Below, one piece after another: positions 55,901 through 64,000 of a DNA stretch of 64,000 nt (positions within the stretch are counted from its first letter, which is position 1; each line of letters starts with the position of its first letter). The notes beneath the pieces were generated by a model. The model was not told the origin of the DNA. It saw only the letters and a program-made list of their open reading frames with translations, and made no database searches. The stretch is from contig NC_135361.1 of NCBI RefSeq assembly GCF_051622035.1, positions 29,257,205 through 29,321,204 on the forward strand. The letters run 5' to 3'. Both the position numbers and the translations under genes were made by a program. This DNA is from Arctopsyche grandis. Lineage: Eukaryota > Arthropoda > Insecta > Trichoptera > Hydropsychidae.

Positions 55901-58900
55901 GCGTTTTTTTAACACGGACGAACGTACTAAAGGCGAAACGTCTGAATAGCAACCTAAGAAAAAAAAAATGGCACGAAAATTTATAATAAAGAAACATTCA
56001 TCCAATTACAAAATATAAAATAGAATTTGTACCGTAATTTATGGCTTTATCATTTTTACAATCGGACGCAGAGTTAGGTGATGAGAATGCGTACTTGGGG
56101 CGAGCTGGATCTGTAAGATGCGACGCTGGTTTTACGGCATATAAACCTCTGTAAAGTTCAAATAAATAACATAATTTTAATTTAAAATATAAAGAAAGCC
56201 TATATCGAGACAATTCTGGATCAGTAAGGATGAACAAGCTGTTAACTTCCAAACATCAAGTCCATAAGGGAATGCGTCAAGGATGTATTTGTCATCATAA
56301 GGACGCTTGATGACTGGAAGGGAGGGGTAATAAGTAAAAAGATATCCAATCTCAGATACACTAATGATACCAATCTCATAGCCAACTCCGAAGAGGAAAT
56401 GGCTGATTTACTGCGCTGTCTGCAACACGAAAGCAGAATACTTGGACTCGGTATGAACAGAGCGAAAACAAAGATTATGATCGACATAGTTAATTAGCGA
56501 GGACGGATGCTCTATCTGATCTTGAAGTTGTACACGAGTTTATTTATCTCAGATCAACGCAATCAGATGACGGAGGATGTGAGACTCGATAAAAAAAAGG
56601 CGAAGCGGCATGGTGAAAAGCGCAATGTCAAAACTGAGCAAAATTTGGAAAGACCGGGGCGACGAAAATGCGTCTGGTCCGAACTTTGGTCTTCCCCGTA
56701 TTTATATATGGAGTGGAGACGTGGACGATACAAGCTCGAGAAAGACAGAGATGTGGTGTTCGAGACGGATGCTTAGAAACTCCTGGAAAGCGAGAAGAAC
56801 TGAGAGTTGGTGATAGGCTATCATCCAGTTCTTTGGGCACACTGCGAGGCGAGACCAGGACAGCCTGGAGAAATTGGTCGTTCTGGGAAGCAAAGGAAGA
56901 GAGTGACCAGGTCAGAGCAGGTGTCGAGAGGGCTGAAGGACCATGGGTCACATCTTAGAAGTCAGAAGACGGGAGAATCACAACCCGCTGACACGAGAAA
57001 AGCGACTGGAAAGAAGCAATCGTGGATACAATGAATCTTATATGACAATTTTAGCGATTAACTTCTCTGCTTCTTAAAACGGTTTGACTGATGGACAAGT
57101 AAATCGTCAATATTACAATACCTATAATTATCAGGAAGTGAAAACGACCGGCCTTGTTTTTTACGCGCTTCCATAATCCATTTCTCATGAATGGCCACTA
57201 ACGGCTTGATATCAACTCCCGTTACGTTTTCAGAAGATTTTTGAAACACATTTGGCTTGCTGTTCAGTGAATAACTTCGACGCCGAAACGGATTAGTATT
57301 AATATCCTCAGTAAGAGTTCCTACACATCTGCAATACGAAAACGTATAAAATACACACCAATAAACAATAATAATAATATAAACAATAAAAATCAAAACC
57401 TTTGTGATGTCGGATGGCCGATAGTATTATTCTTGGATTGAACGTCCGAATCCGGAAGACAGGCTTCAGTCTGCGTATCGATATTTGAAAAGCTTTTAGA
57501 AAACACGTGCGGTAAGGTGATCATAGAATTGGAACAATCGTTATCGTGTATACTATTTTCTGTTACTAGGATGTCGTACGTCTCCGACACACTTTTGGCA
57601 TCATCGTTACTTTTGCCGGACAGCCAGGCGTTCTTCTTGATCTTATTGTTCCTCGCTATAGGCGTGATGGGTAACGGAGTGTTTTGAATTTCGAATGAGT
57701 ACGTTGGTTTATCTTTATCGTTGATATTCCTACGGCCAAAGCTGTCAGTGAGAATTCTAATATTGTCAATCGTATCTGAAGACGGCGTCTGTATATGGAG
57801 AGGTTTGTACGACTTTGGAGTCAGGCTCGAGTTCAATTTTAAAATTTTTTCCGTTAGACTGGTGTCTCTCCCAGATGTGTACTCTTCGGTGAACGATAGC
57901 TTCGACGGCATAGTCGAAGTATCATAATTGCTCGTCTTGTTAGCAAAACGCTTGACATCGGGCGTCATAAAGCTGCAGTATTCCGTAGAATCGGTGTTTT
58001 GCAACTTGCTAGAGAACGACTCCTCTATTATGAACAATTCTGTGTTAGCAATACTCTCCTTTGACGACAGTCCTAACGACGATAAATTTTCACCGAACGT
58101 TTTCGTCTCCGAATCGTTCAAATGCTCATCTGAGGATTGCCGTTCATTTGCACAAGATTCATCGTCCAAATTTGTCACTTGATACTTTTTGATATCTTTC
58201 ATTTTTAGCATGACCGTATTTGCCTCCAATTTATGTTCATCTGACGTATTCTCTTCATCGATATGATCTATCGTTTGAATGTTATCCCGCGAAAGTGCAT
58301 CTGACAAAGTTGGAGCGGGCTCTTCGTTGAGTTGATTCTGAAAGTATATGCATGAATTCATCATCAATTTATCAAGCATCAAATCATCGAGTCAGGGTAT
58401 ATATCTTACCAGTGCCGATACGAATTTTTTGTGCAGATTATAGATATCGATTCTTTCGTCGGGATTGATAGGAAGTCCTCCGGATAGCATGTCGTAAATG
58501 AGAGGCGGATACAAGTCTTTTTGGTGCAATCTTATACCGGTATGCCAATTCAAATATAACTGTAAGAGTTGTCGGTATGATAAAGACTTCCACGGTGCTG
58601 AATCTGCAATTGAAAATTAAACGTAAGGATATTGTATATATACATAAGTGTATTTTAGTATGAAATATAAAAATAAAACATACTGTTAATGCACTCCCAT
58701 AATACTAAACATAAAGAATAAACATCGGTTTTTGTGCACGGATAAATCATATCATCAATGTCGTCAAATAGTTCAGGTGCTTGCCATCTATAATACAATA
58801 AAAATAACATTAAATCACTATTAAGAATTTTGTCTCGAGTCGTTGTTTTATTCTATTATCTCTGTGCTTAACAAGTTTAATGTCCAAGATTTAGGAAAAA

Positions 58901-61900
58901 TACAAAAATTACAAAATAAAGCCATGAGAGGTATTTTGAATGTTGGTAGATTAAAAAGTATTAGAAGTATGTTAGATGAATTGGAATGGACGAGTGTTAG
59001 AAATAGTTTAAATCTTGGTACAAGTATTTTAAGGATTATACAATAAGAAATGGTTGTGGCTATTTGCAGGTACTGAAAATAGCCAATAATTCGCAGATAC
59101 AGTACCTACAAATAGCCGATTATTCGCAGATACAGTACCTGCAAATAGCCAATTATTCGCAGATACAGTACCTGCAAATAGCCACAACCGTAATAAATAG
59201 TGATATCTATAGTTATTATACTAGAAATAAGAACAATTTAGTTGTAGGTAGAGTAAGGAAAAAGAAGACAGGTGGAGGTGTCTTTCACAGGGGTGTGCTC
59301 ATGTACAATGCCCTTCCTGAGTGTGCCAGGTCTTCTAAGAAAGTGGATACATTCTTGCAAGGTGCAAGGAGACACCTCTGTGAGAGACAGTGCATATAAA
59401 TTTAGTATATATGTGGGTGGAATTCCTAAACAGATGACGCTGTTCAGGACCACGGTGGGAATATGGCAGTGGAGATGAAGATCAAACACGTGCGTTTTCA
59501 GTCATGTTGTTTATTAAAACGACACCACGCGGTGGTTTAGCGACCAACCGCCCCCAGTGGAAGGTTAACTTCTACTAACTGTAAAATAGCGGTCGCTTTC
59601 GCGCCCTCTGCCACTTTCCATCCCCTCCCTACAATCGGTCGTAACATACCCTTTCTCAGCCATAGCCCATACATCAGCCTTTCGTTCAATTCCAACACTA
59701 CATATATATGAAGTTAAGTAATTAAGAATGTATTTGAGTAATTATACAAAGTGTATTAAATAAGCTAAATAGCTAAAATTATATAAATAAATAAAATAAA
59801 GTAAAGTAAACTGTTAGTTTACCTAAAATGAGCAAAATACTTCCTAACAGATAAGCTCTGCGATGAACATTCATAATGAACGTCGGATGTCATATCATCG
59901 AAAGATGATTTCAAATCTAAAACAAAAATAAATATAACGACAAACCTACATAATATACAAATTTATAACTTTAGAAATTTAGACGATTTTATTACTCAAT
60001 GATTCACCTTCTAGGTTCTCATATTCTGGCTCGTGCAAATAGTTCAGTTTGTATATGTCGAGCGAATTGTCGAGTTGACGAGGACGATCGTCGTTCTTCA
60101 CTAGAATTTGGGTACACAATTCGAAATTGCAAAGCTTGGCCATCCTCGACGAAGTCAGCGATATGCTGTGACTAGAAACTGACGTGTGTACATATCTATT
60201 AGTATGCAAATACACCAAAGCGCTGGCTATACCGCTGAGGTACTCGACACTCGTCCGACAAGACAACTTATTTCCCTGAAACGAACACAATATAATATAA
60301 GTTAATATATAAAATCAAACACAACCTATAAATATGTACATTCAAATATAATAAAAACCTTCAAATGAATATAATCATGCAGCGATCCGATGGTTTCTTC
60401 AAAAATTGTACACAGCTTGGTTTTCTTCTCGTAAAACAAACCCATCAACAGTAGCATATTGGAGTGATGAATTTTGCTATAAATAATAATAAGGTGTTAA
60501 ATATTAATATTAATTGACGATCGATATGTTTTGTCGTTGCCTTACGTTAATATATCAATGTCGGTAGATATGTAACGACCGGCTGACGCTTTTTTCTTCG
60601 ACTCCTGTTTAACTTTTGGATATTCCCGAAGAGTGACGGGAGTGTTGTTCCATTTAGCGAATCGCCAACGTATCTTTTCATCTGTCCGGTTGGTGTTTTC
60701 ATCGTCAACAAAGGTTATAACTTCACATCGGACTAACGGAACGCCCCGGAAGTAAGTACAGTTCGGAAGTTTGACGAATTGGCACATCTGTAAATTGGAG
60801 AACAAATCGTATATAATAATTGTCAATTGCGTGCGTGCGTGTTGAGTGCGTGTGAATGTTCGTTAACATGCTCCATTTCTCTTTCTCCCATTGGAATCGT
60901 ATGTCGTGGAAAGAGACGGAGTATGGTGAGTGTGCGCAAAGTCTCTTTTTCTCCCCTTGTAACCGTATATTGTGGAAAGAGACGCGGCATATCACTTCGT
61001 TTACATAACATAGAAAAATGTATTAACCACTTAATCGCCACGCGTTTGTAGAAACCGATTCATTTATTTTATTATACATACATATGTGTTTAGTGCCAAC
61101 CCTTGACCCTACCTCTTGAATATATCACAAACTAACGAAAAACATTGACTTTCATTAGTATCACAGGATATTTTTAGATGTCACTGTGAAGAAACCAAAA
61201 TTAATTTCGAGTCACAGCCTTAAATACGAAGGAGCGCGCACCGGTGCGCTTATGGTGATGAAATGGTTGAATTTTAAATTATTAATTCCGTTGATCCGAA
61301 TTGCGACATTTTACCGAGTGCGCAATTGTGTGCACACAGTATATAAAAAAACGGACGCGATGAGTGTATGTGGGTATGTATGTATGTGGCGGACGCGTAG
61401 ACCTTTGACCAATTACAGGAATGTATCGTCATTCTGACCAATGGGTGCATTTTGAGCATCAGCTATAGGGATGTGGCGTGCGATCGTGTCGAAGAGACGC
61501 GGGGAAGTGGGGGGGGGGTGCGTCTGAAATGTGCGACGTCAGGCCAAGCGACAGGAGCGTATACACATACATACACACATCCACGAAGAAACACACGCAC
61601 ACTCATTCATCATTTCGAGCGGCTGAACGGGTTAGATCGGTGAGCGTGTAATGCGCGTACTCAAATTTGTACTATTAATACGTGCGCGCGTCGATAAATT
61701 GCCTTACACTATATTTATATATAACTTTATTTTAATTCGTGTATCAATTCCTTTCTGAAAACAACCCGTTGAAATCAACGGGCGCAACATTACATAGTCT
61801 AATATATAATTTCGAAAGAGACTTTGTATGTATGTTTGTTTGGTTTGTAGAATCTGTGACGTTCAAATTAATAAAAAAACAAATGAATATTCAAATAACT

Positions 61901-63150
61901 TTAAATCAAACAATAAAATGTTTACTATTAGATTGGCCATGTTTAAGCGGTTTATGTATATTACAAATACTGAGCGAAGCCGGGTAAAAACACTAGTATA
62001 TTTTAAATTCATCGATTGATTTGAATTTAATATTGTTATATGTACATAATTTGCAATTCAATATGTTCATTGATTTTGCGACAAGATTCAATGTATATTA
62101 CAAATACTGAGCGAAGCCGGGTAAAAACACTAGTATATTTTAAATTCATCGATTGATTTGAATTTAATATTGTTATATGTACATAATTTGCAATTCAATA
62201 TGTTCATTGATTTTGCGACAAGATTCAAAATTATATATCCACTATTTACATACGTACATACATATAAACGATTACAGCCAATTTGAAATATAGTACTAAA
62301 ATTGAGATCGATTCACAACGAAATCACAATGGAAACGTACAATCATTGTTGTGGAATCTAATTAAAAGGAACCGATTTGGCGAATACGTTTCAAATCCAA
62401 AACACAATGAATACAGGAATTGGAAGCCTCACCTGTTCCAATTTCCGCACCAACGAATCGAATGAAGCATCCTCGCGGTTTTCAATGCTATCGTCCAAAC
62501 ACTTCCAAGCGTGCTTTCTAAACGAATCGTCACCCCCGTTTGCAGCATTTTTCCGATTTTCAATATCGGCGAACAAATCATTAGACGGTTTGGAACTCTT
62601 GTGGCTGCTCTTGTTGTTCTCGGTGAGGACAGAAGTGTCTCTATCGACGTACGGCAAAGAGTTGTCTCTGTAGAAGTCGTTCGGTGGGGATGACGGATTG
62701 TCCCCGTTGTCAAAGTCGACGTGTCTATCTCGGATGAACCGTGGAGGTAGAAGATCCGGAGACGTCGAAGTCAAACTGCCGTTGTGAAGATGCTTCTTGG
62801 CTTTCTTATCGCCGGTCGACATGTAGAATTGGTTGCTGAACGAGAATTGAATCTGCGGAGTCGTCGGAGATGAGAACTCTGTTTGGTGAGACCTGGTGTC
62901 GGGCAAGGAGAGACGTTTGGATTGTTTCTTCTCTACTTGTTGATTTTTGCGAGGCCGTTTGGACTCTTCTTTGGTGTGGTCTTCCTTGATAGGACCGAGC
63001 GATCTCCTGGCTAGAAATTCGGCGAAGGCCCTCTTGTACTCCTCCGTCCTTATCGGGTCTTCGTAGTGAAGTGATCTCGGCGAGGAGTCGTCCACGTCCG
63101 GAGATACCATGACGGCCTGGGAATCGCTGCACCGACGATTTGAACGGTCC
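52908..63150 (-). CDS. TEX14-like inactive protein kinase, 5' partial
   Basis: Twelve minus-strand exons, one continuous frame of ~1485 codons: 62433-63150, 60546-60787, 60359-60476, 60008-60275, 59823-59916, 58684-58787, 58410-58603, 57400-58337, 57063-57328, 56033-56146, 55214-55953, 52908-53570. Exons 2-7 form a kinase-like fold: WRFAKWNNTPVTLREYP where the ATP-site Lys is expected, HHSNMLLLMGLFYE, YLHTNRYVHTSVSSHSI in place of HRDxKxxN, LCNFE in place of DFG, WQAPELFDD (APE kept), DVYSLCLVLWECI. All three catalytic motifs are degenerate, so it is a pseudokinase. Flanks are long, Ser/Thr/Asp-rich and probably disordered. The order and kinase remnants suggest TEX14, a germ-cell intercellular-bridge protein; its N-terminal ankyrin repeats would lie right of the window. 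Family assignment is tentative, gene structure firm except the 57063 donor (GTTAAT). A stop there would shorten the product. Confidence 0.78.
53796..54509 (+). mobile_element. pogo/Tigger-like transposon, deletion derivative
   Basis: 714 bp, ends CAGTAGAACCTCCATTATCC and GGATAATCGAGGTTCTACTG, flanked by TA. Contains an N-terminal transposase piece (53992-54189: VLERFLSNKYGAGTSTISDI KKKQSEK, a CENP-B/jerky-type HTH) and a last segment (SIRHLAASKRKANFKQKSIM EFL). The DDE catalytic region is missing. In the last intron of the pseudokinase gene. Confidence 0.85.
54591..55116 (-). mobile_element. Non-autonomous hAT element with transposase remnant
   Basis: 526 bp; ends CAGCGGTTTCCAAACT / AGTTTGGAAGCCGCTG; exact 8-bp duplication CTATATGG (54583-54590, 55117-55124). 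The minus-strand ORF 54825-55022 encodes a C-terminal hAT piece, YLCETGFSALAAMKTKYRTR and EKELRVALSILPPRFDKLC, like ZBED5/SCAND3-type transposases. In the last pseudokinase intron. Confidence 0.88.
56240..57035 (+). mobile_element. LINE reverse-transcriptase fragment in a pseudokinase intron
   Basis: Plus-strand frames read SNLRYTNDTNLIANSEEEMA (a decayed F-A-D-D box), CLQHESRILGLGMNRAKTKI and, further on, RLVRTLVFPVFIYGVETWTI. This is the palm-to-thumb region of an RTE-like LINE, broken by several stops and shifts. Antisense to the host gene, between exons 57063-57328 and 56033-56146. Confidence 0.8.
58843..59399 (+). mobile_element. LINE 3' fragment (CR1/L2-like) split by a MITE
   Basis: Left piece FYSIISVLNKFNVQDLGKIQ, KLQNKAMRGILNVGRLKSI; right piece YYTRNKNNLVVGRVRKKKTG and FHRGVLMYNALPECARSSKK. 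The MITE at 59052-59189 separates them. Same family as 23640-23945. In a pseudokinase intron, antisense. Confidence 0.8.
59052..59189. mobile_element. MITE with 9-bp duplication, short copy
   Basis: 138 bp with ends GGTTGTGGCTATTTGCAGGT and mirror, three tandem units of AATAGCC...TTATTCGCAGATACAGTACC. Flanks ATAAGAAAT / GTAATAAAT match at seven of nine positions. Same family as 43687-44061. Confidence 0.85.
59414..59702 (-). mobile_element. LTR-like fossil
   Basis: Minus strand: TGTAGTGTTGGAATTG at 59702, AATAAACAACATG near 59505, LTR end near GTCCTGAACA (59434), then ~20 bp that may be the start of an internal region. Both outer sides read TATATATG (59406-59413, 59703-59710). In a pseudokinase intron next to the LINE end. 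Confidence 0.55.
61200..61797 (+). mobile_element. Non-autonomous Helitron-like element, family H4
   Basis: 3' end: hairpin CCCGTTGAAATCAACGGG (61765-61782), then CGCAACATTACATAG before T. The body shares GACCTTTGACCAATTAC, ATTCTGACCAATGGGTG and GACGTCAGGCCAAGCG with 17041-17640 inverted. 5' border approximate. In pseudokinase intron 1. Confidence 0.65.
61800..61996 (+). mobile_element. Non-autonomous Helitron-like element, family H3
   Basis: Begins near CTAATATATAATTTCGAAAG, ends GAGCGAAGCCGGGTAAAAAC ACTAG before T. About 195 bp, AT-rich, no ORF of note. Immediately follows the H4 element. Confidence 0.6.
61954..62227. repeat. 137-bp perfect tandem duplication
   Basis: 61954-62090 and 62091-62227 are the same by eye from ATGTATATTACAAATACTGA to TTTTGCGACAAGATTCA. 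It spans the 3' end of the H3 element, so there are two such ends in a row. In pseudokinase intron 1. Confidence 0.9.
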
Positions 63151-63325
63151 CTGAAATTAATTAAATAAAACTTTGATAACAATTAAACATTTATATTTAT
63201 GAAGCTCGCGGTAAATTTAAAACAAATTAATTCATTTTTAAATGTTTTGATTTATTAATACAAAAACTGATCCAAATGCAATCTACTACTATGAAACATA
63301 AGGTGTCATAAGTATTTCTAGATAC

Positions 63326-63565
63326 AGCCAGCAGCGTGTTTGCGTTGATACTAAGCACCGAGAGGATTCCGGGTTCGATTTTTATGAATTTTATTCCGAG
63401 TATAACCTTAAATGCTGCTGGACTTGGATATTTGTGACTCCATGTCGATCGTTTCCTATCAAAGTTTGCCAATTTATCGGATTTTATTGTTGAAGCAGTT
63501 CCTCCATCAAATTGACAAAAACCATCCTACCCACTATGTCACCACTATTCGAATATTTTATTTTA
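63326..63565 (+). repeat. tRNA-derived SINE, 5' half
   Basis: Head GCAGCGTGTTTGCGTTGATA, CTAAGCACCGAGAGGATTCC with B-box-like GGGTTCGATTTT, body GTGACTCCATGTCGATCG, ends CACCACTATTCGAATATTT. Its 3' half is missing; a second SINE in reverse follows directly, giving a tail-to-tail pair. Confidence 0.8.
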
Positions 63566-63582
63566 TTTTTATTTTACATAGA

Positions 63583-63985
63583 TATACCAGGAAGGCTTAA
63601 CCAGGTAGACCCCAATGCGCCTTCCTGGACAATTAAGGGTGACTTGTAAAACACTGTGGTATACTTGTATATTAAAATAAATAAATAAATAAAATTAATT
63701 AAAAACATTGCAGCATTTTTATTACATAAATCTGAAGAGACTGAAGAACACGAAATTAACAATTAATTAATTAATGAATTAATCCATAGAGACATCTATG
63801 GATTTAGACTTTGTACATAATTTTTACAAATTATACACACAATAAATACAGAAGATTTGTGACAACAGGAAAAATGATTTTTTGCCTATTTTGAGGAGCC
63901 GTTTCAACAATGATGAGGTAAAATTGGCAAACTCTGATAAGAAACAATTGATTTGGAGTCACAAATACCCCCAAATATAATCTAA
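63583..63985 (-). repeat. tRNA-derived SINE, reverse copy with inserted A-tailed piece
   Basis: Starts ATACCAGGAAGGCTTAACC, continues GACCCCAATGCGCCTTCCTG, then ~70 bp of other sequence ending (AAAT)n (63636-63700), then resumes with AACATTGCAGCATTTTTAT and runs to GGAGTCACAAATA near the window end. The head lies beyond or is lost. Confidence 0.75.
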
Positions 63986-64000
63986 ATAAATTTTTACATA

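Overview
This is a gene-sparse, AT-rich, repeat-dense stretch of an insect nuclear genome. An insect odorant-receptor gene, many short introns with GT-AG borders, and a dense mix of SINEs, LINEs, Helitron-like elements, MITEs and solo LTRs all point to insects; I cannot fix the order from sequence alone. There are no bacterial operons, CRISPR arrays, rRNA genes or true tRNA genes. Exon structures below were built by hand from splice signals and reading-frame continuity.

Host genes, left to right: (1) the 5' part of a protein geranylgeranyltransferase type I beta subunit (minus, 944-3893, running off the left edge); (2) DTWD2-type tRNA-uridine aminocarboxypropyltransferase (minus, 7230-8236, two exons); (3) an acid lipase (plus, 15720-20918, eight exons); (4) NDUFA1/MWFE, a complex I subunit (plus, 25429-29355, three exons), with a small RGG-rich ORF antisense in its second intron; (5) a gamma-butyrobetaine/trimethyllysine dioxygenase (minus, 29817-31049, one exon), convergent with NDUFA1; (6) a secreted family 31 glycosidase of the MYORG type (plus, 38047-44312, nine exons, one GC-AG intron); (7) an odorant receptor (plus, 47212-50510, five exons); (8) a long TEX14-like pseudokinase (minus, 52908-63150, twelve exons seen, 5' end beyond the window). 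The genes look functionally unrelated; no pathway or cluster is evident.

Between and inside the genes the sequence is mostly mobile DNA. One tRNA-derived SINE family occurs about a dozen times. At least four non-autonomous Helitron-like families share a 3' hairpin and a CTAG end next to T. Several MITE families carry diagnostic target-site duplications: hAT 8 bp, Mutator-like 9 bp, Harbinger TTA/TAA, piggyBac TTAA, pogo/Tc1 TA. A 1.6-kb Tc1-like transposon encodes most of its transposase. There are LINE 3' pieces of at least three types and several old solo LTRs. Nesting is frequent: one Helitron copy at 31296-32633 holds a SINE, a hAT MITE and another Helitron. I found no convincing undescribed biological system. 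The most unusual structures are a 391-bp near-perfect foldback element in a glycosidase intron, a solo-LTR-like fossil with the same LTR end at both borders, and a MITE that makes up nearly all of a glycosidase intron.
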